Assembly (NCBI RefSeq): GCF_900168055.1
Contig: NZ_FUYS01000003.1
Location: forward strand, 1 to 64,000
Direction: 5' to 3'
DNA: 64,000 bases
DNA from: Parapedobacter luteus
GTDB taxonomy: Bacteria; Bacteroidota; Bacteroidia; Sphingobacteriales; Sphingobacteriaceae
Shown here: piece after piece, positions 1 through 7,482 of the stretch
Numbering within the stretch: the stretch's first letter is position 1
Layout of the letters: every line of letters starts with the position of its first letter
Notes under the pieces: model-generated
The model's input: only the letters and a program-made list of their open reading frames with translations
What the model was told of the DNA's origin: nothing
The model's database searches: none
Translations under genes and position numbers: made by a program

Positions 1-71
1 TGTCGGCTTCCCCCAATTAAGACTGCGTAATTTTACAAAATTCTCATCAAATTAACCTAAACCTAACTGCC

Positions 72-908
72 CTAACACGCCTGTTTATCGCCTTCAAAAG
101 CCGAAAGAGTAGCATATTCCGTTGGCGACATATTACCCAGGCTGTCGTGCGGTCTGTGATTGTTGTAGTCATCCATCCATTGCCAGGTAATTTCCCTCAC
201 TTCATCCAGGGTGTCAAACAGGTAACAGTCCAGCACATTATCGCGGTAGGTCCCGTTCAATCTTTCCACAAAACCGTTCTGCGTGGGCTTGCCGGGCTGA
301 ATGTAGATAAACTCAATGCCGTTGACCATACTCCATTCCGTTAAAAGCTGGGATATGAACTCCGGGCCGTTGTCCATCCTGATTTTCCCCGGCTTACCCC
401 TGCGTTTGATCAGGTGGTTCAATACCCAGACGACCCGGGAACTGCGCAGGGAATAGTCCACTTCGATATGCAGCGCTTCCCTGTTGAAATCATCCATTAC
501 GTTGAAAGAACGGAACCGTCGGCCATTGCTTAGTGCGTCGCTCATAAAGTCCATAGACCAGGTGTCGTTGGGCGATATGGGTTTAACAAGCGGCTGCTTT
601 ATCCTTTGCGGCAACCGCCGCTTTGCTTTCCTCCTGATGTTCAGTCCAATGAGCCTGTATACCCGGTGGACGCGCTTGTGGTTCCAGCAATGGCCCTCCC
701 GGCGTAATCTCCTGAACGCTTTCCAGAAACCTTCACGCGGGAAATCCTCCGCTTTCTGACGTAGGGCTGATTCCACATCGCTATCGTCACGTATACTGTT
801 ATAATAGTAACACGTCTTGCTCAATCCCAACACCCGGCACGCCCTGCTGATGCCTTTCCCTGACTCCATCAATTCCTGGGCAATCTGTTTTTTCTGGCAG
901 GGCTTCAA
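72..908 (-). CDS. IS3-family transposase OrfB (DDE integrase core)
   Basis: The catalytic half of the IS3 transposase, 278 residues. The HTH_21-type N-terminus ([13 protein letters not shown]) is followed by the rve integrase core. The DDE triad is visible as D in [11 protein letters not shown] in IRMDNGPEF and E in [13 protein letters not shown], with the integrase-3 tail [15 protein letters not shown]. The frame opens with TTG inside the orfA stop region, so it is probably made mainly as an OrfAB fusion by -1 frameshift at 911-917. Length and catalytic residues are complete, so the element may still be mobile. Confidence 0.93.
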   Translation of the reverse strand: MKPCQKKQIAQELMESGKGISRACRVLGLSKTCYYYNSIRDDSDVESALRQKAEDFPREGFWKAFRRLRREGHCWNHKRVHRVYRLIGLNIRRKAKRRLPQRIKQPLVKPISPNDTWSMDFMSDALSNGRRFRSFNVMDDFNREALHIEVDYSLRSSRVVWVLNHLIKRRGKPGKIRMDNGPEFISQLLTEWSMVNGIEFIYIQPGKPTQNGFVERLNGTYRDNVLDCYLFDTLDEVREITWQWMDDYNNHRPHDSLGNMSPTEYATLSAFEGDKQAC

Positions 909-1171
909 AGCTTTTTTGCAATCACTTCCCTGGCCGCCTCTAAATCCAGGGCAAGCTCTGCATACATACGCTTAAGCTTACGGTTTTCTTCCTCAAGTTC
1001 TTTCACACGTTTCAGCTCGCTGCCGTCAAGCCCGCCGTATCGCTGCCGCCATTTGTAAAATGAGGCGGCACTAACACCATGTTCTCGCGTGAGTTCCTGA
1101 ACGCTTTTTCCTGCCTCGAACTCCTTAAGGATCCTGCTGATCTGCTCCGGTTTGAATCGTTTCCCTTTCAT
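905..1171 (-). CDS. IS3-family transposase OrfA (helix-turn-helix)
   Basis: An 88-residue DNA-binding subunit of the transposase. The N-terminal half is a helix-turn-helix (about residues 6-50, with RFKPEQI and the second helix [12 protein letters not shown]), followed by a leucine-zipper-like coiled coil ([17 protein letters not shown]) used for multimerisation in this family. It ends in AKKL just after the heptamer A AAA AAG. Its TGA overlaps the TTG that opens the orfB frame, so the full transposase is expected from -1 frameshifting. It is intact and probably functional. Confidence 0.93.
   Translation of the reverse strand: MKGKRFKPEQISRILKEFEAGKSVQELTREHGVSAASFYKWRQRYGGLDGSELKRVKELEEENRKLKRMYAELALDLEAAREVIAKKL
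911..917 (-). other. -1 programmed frameshift heptamer A AAA AAG
   Basis: On the minus strand orfA reads GCA AAA AAG CTT TGA. The heptamer A AAA AAG is in the correct zero frame, and a one-base slip backwards moves the ribosome into the orfB frame (GCT TTG AAG CCC). This is the standard IS3-family signal for making the OrfAB transposase. Confidence 0.85.
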
Positions 1172-1238
1172 AATACACCGTTAAAGTTATCAATCATTTT
1201 TCTATTCTCTAACAGTCTTTTTTTCAGGGAAGCTTACA

Positions 1239-1674
1239 CAATTACGGTTACAAAGCAAAAATTTACGGAGATAACAATTACTATAAAAAACACAGGTGTA
1301 TTGAAACTGACCCACTTTCATCGCCACGTATTGGATATTGGCAGGTAGATTATTCTGACAAAGATAAATTTGCAGGAAAGAGTGTAGAAACATTTTTAAG
1401 GGACTACAATATGTATATTGAAATTGTCGAAATAAGAAAAGACGGTGTTAATATGAGTACTGCCGATTTTTCCGTTCCAGAAGAAGTTACTAAATGTTTA
1501 GAAGTTGAAGACGAATATCCATCACTTTTTGAAATGTACAAAAGTGATATAATCAAAAATTTGATTAATAAAAATTACTTAGGTAAGTGGGAATATAAAA
1601 ATAAAAAAGCCGACGAAATAAGAGAAAAAGAAGACAAACTTTGCTTTGACTTTTTGAATGAACTGTATAAATAA
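1239..1674 (+). pseudogene. 5'-truncated hypothetical gene cut by the IS
   Basis: The frame is open from the IS boundary to the TAA at 1672-1674 and encodes at least 144 residues. A start at 1411 would be internal: the codons before it read like normal protein (GYWQVDYSDKDKF, KSVETFLRDYNMYIEIVEI). The N-terminus is missing because of the IS. The protein is acidic and lysine-rich, AT-rich in base use, and has no family I recognise. A motif shared with another accessory gene (CCGTTATGTGCAAG) lies about 70 bases beyond its stop. Confidence 0.65.
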
Positions 1675-1741
1675 AAGCCCAGCCAACATTGTTCTTCGAT
1701 TGAACTTTAGTGCAAAATCCCGCCCATCGCCAATACGCGGC

Positions 1742-1755
1742 CCGTTATGTGCAAG
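1742..1755 (+). repeat. shared 14-base motif, copy 1 (CCGTTATGTGCAAG)
   Basis: The 14 bases CCGTTATGTGCAAG recur exactly at 9611-9624. Each copy lies just after the stop of one accessory gene and before the start of the next. It resembles a cassette boundary but does not fit the attC core boxes exactly. Confidence 0.6.
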
Positions 1756-1773
1756 GCTAAACGATAGACAGAA

Positions 1774-1995
1774 ATGAAACTAAAAGACATTTTTTCAGAC
1801 AATAAGACAAGAGTTTTCGTGGTGACTAATCAAGACGAAGGAGATGAACGTAATTGGATAATTGAGCCGACTGACTTTGACCTTTTGCCAGAAGAAGAAA
1901 TATATATTATTTTAAAAAGTCTGCCATCAGGAATCGGTTGCAAGCTCTTCGTCATTCCGAAAAATCTGAATAAGAGAAAGAAGCAGTTAAGTTAG
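1774..1995 (+). CDS. small hypothetical protein, 73 aa
   Basis: A short acidic protein with no family I recognise. It begins MKLKDIFSDNKT and ends in a lysine-rich tail (NKRKKQLS). It stands alone: the truncated gene before it ends 100 bases upstream, the shared 14-base motif lies 18 bases before its ATG, and the HipA-like/DUF3037 pair runs towards it from the other strand, ending 11 bases away. No signal peptide or membrane segment is visible. Its AT-rich coding sequence fits the surrounding accessory genes. Coding is likely but not certain. Confidence 0.5.
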   Translation: MKLKDIFSDNKTRVFVVTNQDEGDERNWIIEPTDFDLLPEEEIYIILKSLPSGIGCKLFVIPKNLNKRKKQLS

Positions 1996-2006
1996 TTACG
2001 TTTCGA

Positions 2007-2840
2007 TTATTCAACTATATCAAAATAGGGTAAGACCTGATGTTCAGCGACGTACTCCTCTATTTGTTGTACCTCATCAGTCGGCACCCATTGAATAGGC
2101 TTGTAATTTTTTAAGCTTTGCCAAATATCGTGATGGTCGTTCAGTTTTTTGGAAGGTTCATCGCCTACAAAGAAAAATTTAGCACCTTTCTCATGTCGTC
2201 TAATGGTGTCAACCAAAAAAAGGTGTGCTCGAACCTGAAGCTTAAGTGCATGAAGGGCTTTACCGAAATCACTCATTTCCCCTACCACCTTTACGTCATT
2301 CCTTCCGATAAATGACACTCTTGACGGAACAATTAGGCCTGCAACATCATTGTCAGTAAGCTCGACATCAAAGTTTACACGATCGCCGATTGACTTTACC
2401 AACCGTTGCTTTGCATGGGCAACGGGATCCCGCTCGCGCTCTTGCTGCCTAGGCAAAGTGAACACGAATTTTTCGAAAAGCTTATCGAATGTGTTCTCAT
2501 CAAGCGCAACATTCAGCGGTACAGGCTTGGAGAAAGCAAGCAAGTTGTTTGCATAAACGGAAAGATATTCTAAATAGCTCTCGCTTAAAAAGCGCTGGCC
2601 TTTATGCACCTTTAACAGATCAGACTGGCATGATGCGGCAAGTTGCTCGATAGCGCGTAAATTTGATTTAACGAGCTGATATCCGCCATCAGGTAGCAAA
2701 TCCTTAATAACGTTCAGCTTATCAACTGAATAGGAAAAATGACATTGAACACCATCAGCCATAAATAAGCCAATAGTAATGCGTTCATCCTGATTCGGAC
2801 GAATACTGCAATACAGGATGGAATAAAACGTCTTCATCAT
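2007..2840 (-). CDS. DUF3037 family protein, partner of HipA-like kinase
   Basis: A 277-residue DUF3037 protein; the family hallmark is the N-terminal strand region YSILYCSIRPNQDERITIGLFM. The biochemical role of DUF3037 is not established, but it is commonly encoded directly after a HipA-like kinase. Here its ATG overlaps the stop of that kinase (ATGA, 2837-2840), which implies translational coupling and joint function. It is soluble, with no signal peptide. Alternative start: the second Met, one codon later. By genetic layout it may be the antitoxin or accessory partner of the kinase, which is inference only. Confidence 0.8.
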   Translation of the reverse strand: MMKTFYSILYCSIRPNQDERITIGLFMADGVQCHFSYSVDKLNVIKDLLPDGGYQLVKSNLRAIEQLAASCQSDLLKVHKGQRFLSESYLEYLSVYANNLLAFSKPVPLNVALDENTFDKLFEKFVFTLPRQQERERDPVAHAKQRLVKSIGDRVNFDVELTDNDVAGLIVPSRVSFIGRNDVKVVGEMSDFGKALHALKLQVRAHLFLVDTIRRHEKGAKFFFVGDEPSKKLNDHHDIWQSLKNYKPIQWVPTDEVQQIEEYVAEHQVLPYFDIVE

Positions 2841-3664
2841 GCTCCTTTTGTTAGCGGCGCCACCAATTCTCTGAAGTTGGCCTCGGTATTATTCAACCAA
2901 GTGTCGTTTTCGATAACCGCATCGCGGATCTGCTGTTCCAATTGCTGTTTATTAGAACACCATTCATCAGGCATCCCTGCAACAATATCGGGCAACACAT
3001 TACCGCAATTTAATACAAAGGTAGGAAAGTTATCCAAAATAGCATTGGCCTCCTTGGCTATTTTCTTTGGATTATACAGCAAAACGTGCGCCAAATCAGC
3101 ATATAAGATACTGTCTTCCGCCGTGAGTTGAGCCAGCTCCTGCCCTAATCGGCAACCATCGAAAACGTCGGAATGGTCTATTGGGATAATCTGAAATACA
3201 TCGCCTAAAGATTGCACCAATAGGTTATAGTTGTTTGTGCTCCTATCGGTGTTAGCCAGCCATAAATCAAACAACGCAATCTTCAACAATGTATTCCTGC
3301 TCTGATACTTGCCTAGTTCGTGATAATTGCCCTTGAGGCCGACCAACATGTTGGATACGTCTACCGTTTCTTTCTGATAACGCAGGCCAAAGGTTGGCTT
3401 ATCGAAATGGTGAGGTTGCGTCCTGTTTGAAATTACTTCGTGATTAATATGTTCAGGCAGTATGGTCACTAACGCTCCTGGTAGGTGGGGAATACCCCAA
3501 GCATGAAGAAAACAGAGTGAACAATACTCATTAATCAATTTGCCATTAGAGTCGTACTTACAAATATACTCCTCAAAGTCATCTGCCATCACCACAACAG
3601 GCCTGCTTCCACCGGTTTCTATTGCTCGGTTAATGGGTGATATGGATATTCTGGATGGCAGCAA
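2837..3664 (-). CDS. HipA-like kinase family protein (HipA_2)
   Basis: A HipA-related serine/threonine kinase-like protein. It starts with the family's ISPINRAIETGGSRPVVV strand region. The catalytic-loop signature LANTDRSTNNYNLL has its Asp near residue 140, and the metal-binding region IPIDHSDVF follows near residue 163. It shares four bases with DUF3037 downstream. The frame extends upstream to a TTG at 3736, but that codon lies in the loop of a strong terminator (3719-3749), so a start at TTG 3664 (275 aa) is preferred. A TATCTTTA box about 20 bases before 3664 could be the -7 element. The exact start stays uncertain. Confidence 0.8.
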   Translation of the reverse strand: MLPSRISISPINRAIETGGSRPVVVMADDFEEYICKYDSNGKLINEYCSLCFLHAWGIPHLPGALVTILPEHINHEVISNRTQPHHFDKPTFGLRYQKETVDVSNMLVGLKGNYHELGKYQSRNTLLKIALFDLWLANTDRSTNNYNLLVQSLGDVFQIIPIDHSDVFDGCRLGQELAQLTAEDSILYADLAHVLLYNPKKIAKEANAILDNFPTFVLNCGNVLPDIVAGMPDEWCSNKQQLEQQIRDAVIENDTWLNNTEANFRELVAPLTKGA

Positions 3665-3718
3665 AAGGTAAAAGCAGTTAGTTGAGGTAAAGATATGAAT
3701 TTCAATGGAAAGAGAAAA

Positions 3719-3749
3719 CTGAGGACCAAAAGGCAAATTTGGTCCTCAG
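3719..3749 (-). terminator. rho-independent terminator upstream of the HipA-like gene
   Basis: A perfect 12-base stem (CTGAGGACCAAA / TTTGGTCCTCAG) with a 7-base loop is followed on the minus strand by TTTTCTCTTT. It ends transcription coming from the recombinase remnant and shows that the HipA-like gene must start downstream of it. Confidence 0.8.
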
Positions 3750-3755
3750 GAAAAA

Positions 3756-3959
3756 TCAGCGAATAAGACGCATTTCTGTCGGATTTTCTCTCACAAAAGT
3801 AGCTACGGTGTTTCGGTGAACACCGCGCTCCATGCAATCGTGCAAAATTTAATCTGCATAAGGTTTCGTCCTAGCCGAGACAATTCGGATACAATTAGTG
3901 TATCACCCTTTTGCATGCGATTTAGCAATCCACCAAACTTCCTGACTTCAATTTTTTTT
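3756..3959 (-). pseudogene. remnant of an Mpi-type serine recombinase (DNA invertase family)
   Basis: The minus strand encodes KIEVRKFGGLLNRMQKGDTL and then IVSELSRLGRNLMQI, the region around the conserved SRLGR helix of Mpi-like invertases. The frame then shifts: ILHDCMERGV continues in another frame after about four missing bases. The catalytic Ser at the N-terminus and the C-terminal DNA-binding part are both missing, so the gene is dead. It sits directly before the terminator at 3719-3749. It indicates that a site-specific recombinase was once active in this island. Confidence 0.7.
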
Positions 3960-4019
3960 GTGGCGCTACTGTATAGGCATACGGAGCAACCCGTCCGGAC
4001 GGGCCGTCAACGCCGTGGT

Positions 4020-4436
4020 TCAACGGCGGGAACCTGCCGAACGGATCCGCTTTTCTACCACGGCCTCCCGTTTGCGCCAGGCGGTCACTTGCGGGTCTTC
4101 ATATACCGGCAGCCCTTCATCATTCAGCAACCCCAGTGAATCAGCCAGCTTGCGGCTCAGCGCAGCCGAATCCTGGTCCCGCTCGCCGATGGCCTTCCGG
4201 TTGGCGGCCACCGCGGCCTCAGCCGCAGCAATGGCCCGGCGGATAACCTCCAATTCGGTCTTGTATTGCTTTTGCTTCCGCAGGATAACCATCATGCGGT
4301 TATAGGCATCAGCGTTCAGGCGCTTACCGCGGGTAAGTGTGCGGTACAGCTTCAGCGCCTCGGCATGCTTACCTGCTTTTTCCAGTTGCCGTGCCTCTTC
4401 CATCCGGGCGCTGGTGGCTATCTTCTTTTTTGCCAT
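4020..4436 (-). CDS. conserved hypothetical TPR-like protein, 138 aa
   Basis: A basic helical protein. Residues 10-70 look like tetratricopeptide-type helices (MEEARQLEKAGKHAEALKLY, then NADAYNRMMVILRKQKQYKT), followed by an Ala-rich coiled-coil stretch (VIRRAIAAAEAAVAANRKAI). Its GC content is clearly higher than that of the flanking remnants, so it may belong to the original chromosome. ATG at 4436 is the only good start. It stands alone, with the dead recombinase on one side and two remnants on the other. Helical repeats suggest protein binding; the function is unknown. Confidence 0.65.
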   Translation of the reverse strand: MAKKKIATSARMEEARQLEKAGKHAEALKLYRTLTRGKRLNADAYNRMMVILRKQKQYKTELEVIRRAIAAAEAAVAANRKAIGERDQDSAALSRKLADSLGLLNDEGLPVYEDPQVTAWRKREAVVEKRIRSAGSRR

Positions 4437-4560
4437 AATTAAACAGGGGGTGTGCTATCTTACCAACAGGTAAACGGCTGTTTGGTTTACGGGAGTGCCA
4501 CCCCCGGTTGCTCGGCAATAACGGTTTGCCAAGCGGATGAAAAAGAAAAAATATCCAAGA

Positions 4561-4683
4561 CAAAGAAGCTAATATGTACTGGTCGTCTATTTCTTTTAAC
4601 ATAATGAAGTACTTGGATTTACTGGCCGCTCCATTTTTAAAATAAAACGGATTGAAATAAATAAGGGTACCGGGCTGAAACAT
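4561..4683 (-). pseudogene. 3'-truncated hypothetical gene (N-terminal 41 codons)
   Basis: From ATG 4683 the frame encodes MFQPGTLIYFNPFYFKNG and continues to DDQYILASL, a start I associate with a Bacteroidota family of uncharacterised proteins of about 140 residues. After ILASL (4561) the frame becomes low-complexity and nonsense. I read it as a deletion remnant. It follows another remnant on the same strand by about 35 bases, so the two may have been one operon. Family recognition is from memory and unverified. Confidence 0.45.
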
Positions 4684-4717
4684 GGTGTAGGGTTGGTTAA
4701 TGGGCAAATGCAATGGT

Positions 4718-4983
4718 TTACTTCAGCGATTTGGATATATCGAGATATTCAATATGATCCGCATAACGTTGTTTTTTTTCTTCATCCAACAGGGTACTGA
4801 AATCGATTTGGTGGTCGGTGGTCATAATCTTTTTTGGCCAGAAGGCCTTCTAATACACCCGTTCTGCAAAATAGATAAGGGTATTACCTATTTTTTCGAT
4901 TTCATCTTGTGTAAAGATATGTGGCTGTCCCATTCGCTGCAATGTTGTCTTTTTATGATGCAAATCACGTAAAAAGGTTTGAT
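4718..4983 (-). pseudogene. decayed hypothetical gene with in-frame stop
   Basis: The minus strand reads NQTFLRDLHHKKTTLQRMGQ, then PHIFTQDEIEKIGNTLIYFA, a TAG, and in the same frame AFWPKKIMTTDHQIDFSTLL and ADHIEYLDISKSLK before TAA (4718-4720). The protein-like composition on both sides of the TAG suggests one gene with a nonsense mutation and no clear start. The family is not recognised. It lies directly upstream of the truncated MFQPGTLIYF gene. Confidence 0.45.
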
Positions 4984-5071
4984 TGTTAAAATCACTGCGC
5001 AATTATAGCGGTTGGGTGTGCAGTGTATCCGCACAGGTTTATGTATCTTCGTCTATCAATATTCATAAACT

Positions 5072-5536
5072 ATGGCAACCAATAAACAAGCCGCAATCCG
5101 TTATAAGGTACTGGATATGTGCCTAGCAAATACACATCGGAAATATACCTTTGATGACCTGCTGGAGGCCTGCAATGAACGGCTTGTTGAAATCAACCCC
5201 AGCCATGGCGGCATCAGTGTGCGTACGTTGCGCGATGATTTGAAATATATGCGGAGCGCCGAAGGCTGGGAGGCTCCGATTGAAACGTATCGAGCGGGAA
5301 AAACTACATATTGGATCAATGAATTGGTACCAACGTTGACACAAACATTCCTTCTTGAAAAAAGGAATTTACCCATCATCGGATTTGACACCAACCAATA
5401 CCTACGAGGCAGGGAGCATATCGGAAGTTTGTTTCATCATATCCTTTATAAACGGGTGGTGGCATTTACGTATCACCCGGCATTGAAACCAATCGTGACC
5501 TTGGGGGGGTCTGAAGTAAGTGGATTTCTTGATTAA
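5072..5536 (+). pseudogene. 3'-truncated WYL-domain transcriptional regulator
   Basis: The N-terminus (MATNKQAAIRYKVLDMCLAN, then SVRTLRDDLKYMR) is the winged-helix part of Bacteroidota WYL regulators, which usually run to about 300-340 residues. The linker region is short, and the WYL domain begins at IGFDTNQYLRGREHIGSLFH and HILYKRVVAFTYHPALKP. It then breaks off at residue 154, shortly after a run of seven G at 5504-5510. The rest of the WYL domain is absent. The end lies 45 bases before the repeated motif at 5582 that introduces the AraC gene, so a gene-cassette insertion or deletion may have removed the 3' part. Confidence 0.75.
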
Positions 5537-5581
5537 AGGCAACAATAAATTAATGTTGATTTGGACGCATGTATTTACTAG

Positions 5582-5597
5582 TTGGCGGTCATTGTAA
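5582..5597 (+). repeat. shared 16-base motif, copy 1 (TTGGCGGTCATTGTAA)
   Basis: TTGGCGGTCATTGTAA occurs again exactly at 9653-9668. In both places it precedes an AT-rich accessory gene by 20-40 bases, and here it also follows the broken WYL regulator. It may mark an insertion boundary. Confidence 0.55.
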
Positions 5598-5618
5598 CGA
5601 ACGACACCACAGAAACCA

Positions 5619-6353
5619 ATGAAGTACAAAAAAGTAAAACCTCACAAAGCACTAGAGCCCTTTATCCATTTCTATTGGGAGCTGAAAGGAAACGAGCTGG
5701 AGAGACAGTGGGAACGGGTTTTTCCGGATGGATGTGCCGGTATAGTAATGAATTTGGGAGATACTTGTTTGACTGACAACGGCTCGTTTTCAATGGAGTT
5801 TGGAAAAACTTATGTGGTTGGTGCAATGACTTCATTCAAAGACAGCTTTATTGATACCGATACACATTTAATAGGTGTGTGCCTAAAACCCGCAGCTTTT
5901 GCAAATTTCTATAGCTATGCCCCACAAAATGAGTTGACTAACGACACCGTTGAATTTGAAAAATCCAATTCGTTTGACGTGGATAAAACGTTTGACAATC
6001 CATTCAATTATTTTGACTGTTTCTTTTCAGATCGAATAAAAAGCAAAAGCAACCAGCTACAATCGGTTATCAACGATATACACGCAACAAACGGACAAAT
6101 CGGTATGTACGAGCTATCAAAACGAAATTTCACAACGGTGAGGCAGTTGGAGCGAAATTTTAAAAAGTTCATTGGACTATCCCCAAAAGAATATTCAAAC
6201 ATTATCCGTTTTCAGCATGCGTTGGAGTTAATCAAAAACCCAGATAGAAATCGGAGTTTATTGGGAATTGCCTTTGAATGTGGTTATTACGACCATTCCC
6301 ACCTTACCAATGAAATAAAACGGAACACAGGACTTTCCCCATCGCAGCTTTAA
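5619..6353 (+). CDS. AraC family regulator with DUF6597 N-terminal domain
   Basis: A 244-residue transcription factor. Residues 1-115 form the DUF6597-type sensor domain (HKALEPFIHFYWEL, VFPDGCAGIVMNLGD). The C-terminal AraC double helix-turn-helix spans about 150-244 (SKRNFTTVRQLERNFKKFIG, SPKEYSNIIRFQHALELI, FECGYYDHSHLTNEIKR). It is encoded 72 bases upstream of a dihydrofolate-reductase-like gene on the same strand, probably its target or partner. The ligand is unknown. The ATG at 5619 matches the family start MxYKxVKPHxxL. Base composition is AT-rich, like the other accessory genes here. Confidence 0.9.
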   Translation: MKYKKVKPHKALEPFIHFYWELKGNELERQWERVFPDGCAGIVMNLGDTCLTDNGSFSMEFGKTYVVGAMTSFKDSFIDTDTHLIGVCLKPAAFANFYSYAPQNELTNDTVEFEKSNSFDVDKTFDNPFNYFDCFFSDRIKSKSNQLQSVINDIHATNGQIGMYELSKRNFTTVRQLERNFKKFIGLSPKEYSNIIRFQHALELIKNPDRNRSLLGIAFECGYYDHSHLTNEIKRNTGLSPSQL

Positions 6354-6372
6354 TTTGTCGCATTTTTACAAA

Positions 6373-6404
6373 GTGCAAGTAGTTGTCCAGAGGTAACTTT
6401 GCAC
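6373..6404 (+). promoter_or_regulatory. candidate promoter/operator of the DHFR-like gene
   Basis: A Bacteroidota -7 element TAACTTTG lies at 6394-6401, 25 bases before the ATG at 6426. It is flanked by the inverted pair GTGCAA (6373-6378) and TTGCAC (6399-6404), a possible site for the AraC protein encoded upstream. No good -33 box was found at the right spacing. Confidence 0.4.
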
Positions 6405-6425
6405 AAACATTAAAATTTAAGACAA

Positions 6426-6959
6426 ATGCGAAAAATAGCGCTTTTCATTGCCACAAGTTTAGACGGCTACATTGCAAAACCCAATGACGACCTCAGTTTC
6501 CTGAAACTCGTTGAAAAAGAAGGTGAAGACTACGGGTATGCCGAATTTACAGACACAATTGACACATTAATCGTTGGCAGAAGAACCTATGACTATGTGC
6601 TTAAAGAAATCGGCCCATCTCATTACGACAACGGACAGCGGGATGTTTATGTCATAACAAGAACTGAAAGACCTCAAGTAGGCAGAACGTTTTTCTATAC
6701 CGGAGACATAGCCGAGTTAGTCAAAAGGTTAAAATCTGAAGAAGGAAAAAATATATATTGTGACGGTGGAGCTGAAGTAATAAATGAATTGTTGAAACAC
6801 GACTTAATTGACGAGCTTATAATTTCGGTCATCCCCGTTTTATTAGGCAATGGAACACGGCTTTTTAAAGACGGAAGACCTGAACAAACACTTGAATTTA
6901 TCACAGTCAAAACATTTGAAACAGGATTGACGCAACTGCATTATAAGCGGAAGGAATAA
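6426..6959 (+). CDS. dihydrofolate reductase / RibD C-terminal family protein
   Basis: A 177-residue NADPH-dependent reductase-like protein of the RibD-C/DHFR superfamily. The N-terminus MRKIALFIATSLDGYIAKPN is the family start; DTLIVGRRTYDYV and the nucleotide-binding turn IYCDGGAEVINELL are visible, followed by the ISVIPVLLGNGTRLF strand pair. The substrate is unknown; these stand-alone versions are not the folate enzyme itself. It follows the DUF6597-AraC gene, a pairing seen often in Bacteroidota, so it is probably under that regulator's control. Confidence 0.88.
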   Translation: MRKIALFIATSLDGYIAKPNDDLSFLKLVEKEGEDYGYAEFTDTIDTLIVGRRTYDYVLKEIGPSHYDNGQRDVYVITRTERPQVGRTFFYTGDIAELVKRLKSEEGKNIYCDGGAEVINELLKHDLIDELIISVIPVLLGNGTRLFKDGRPEQTLEFITVKTFETGLTQLHYKRKE

Positions 6960-7006
6960 ACAACAAACCGTTCAGCGGTAAAAATTCCTGCCTGCAAGGC
7001 GGGCTC

Positions 7007-7474
7007 TTACAAAACCCGCTCATAACGAATTGAATTGACCGTGAAGCAGGAGATTTCAAATGTGTCAGTAAGAGCCGCCCCAATACGCTCCTGCCTGACC
7101 AGTTCGTCAAAAATCCATAACATACCATGATAATCGATCGACTTCCTTTTAGCAAAATTACGCACCACCTTATCACTGCTTAATACCATAGCATCGAGAC
7201 GCTCAGCTAAATATAGCACAGTGCAATCCATCTCCGATAATGAGCGTGGAAAACCAAATCCACGCATTGCTTCACGATCCGATTGCTGAAGGATATGTAC
7301 GGTAAGTTTATCCATGGATCGGTATGCCGACAATAGTTGACGCTGCTCTTCATTAAGTTCATTGAATACATCAAGTGAGGTGTGTACCTCAATATCCAAT
7401 TCGAAAAACGGCACCACTAAGTCCAATAGGTGAAGATCGATAAAAATACAGGCGTCGGTGATAGCAAGCTTCAT
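7007..7474 (-). CDS. PIN-domain protein, probable toxin partner of XRE-ImmA
   Basis: A 155-residue PIN-like nuclease. The four acidic positions expected for the Mg-binding site are present: D7 in ITDACIFIDL, E39 in DVFNELNEE, D83 in LSEMDCTVLYLAERL and D101 in VLSSDKVVRNFAKR. It starts 8 bases after the stop of the XRE-ImmA gene, so the two form an operon. PIN proteins paired with regulator/metallopeptidase genes behave as ribonuclease toxins in some systems; here that is inference from layout. All catalytic residues are intact. Confidence 0.82.
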   Translation of the reverse strand: MKLAITDACIFIDLHLLDLVVPFFELDIEVHTSLDVFNELNEEQRQLLSAYRSMDKLTVHILQQSDREAMRGFGFPRSLSEMDCTVLYLAERLDAMVLSSDKVVRNFAKRKSIDYHGMLWIFDELVRQERIGAALTDTFEISCFTVNSIRYERVL

Positions 7475-7482
7475 TACCTATC

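Larger units (their letters stand above)
1..1238 (-). mobile_element. IS3-family insertion sequence (IS407-like group)
   Basis: The element carries the two overlapping transposase frames orfA and orfB on the minus strand. Its left end begins TGTCGGCTTCCCCC at base 1. The right end, 1213-1238, matches the reverse complement of the left 25 bases with one gap and a few mismatches (CAGTCTT...GGGAAGC...ACA), giving TG...CA termini as usual for IS3. The left end coincides with the first base of the window, so the left flank and any target duplication cannot be checked; the right flank starts CAAT. The insertion removed the 5' part of the gene that continues at 1239. Confidence 0.9.

Noticed and set aside
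1742-1755. Calling the shared motif an integron attC site
   Set aside because: GTTATGT has a T where the attC core box GTTRRRY needs a purine, and no good complementary RYYYAAC partner at a typical distance was found.
3619-3837. Open frame of 72 codons across the terminator on the minus strand
   Set aside because: It crosses a perfect terminator stem and overlaps the recombinase remnant; no family resemblance.
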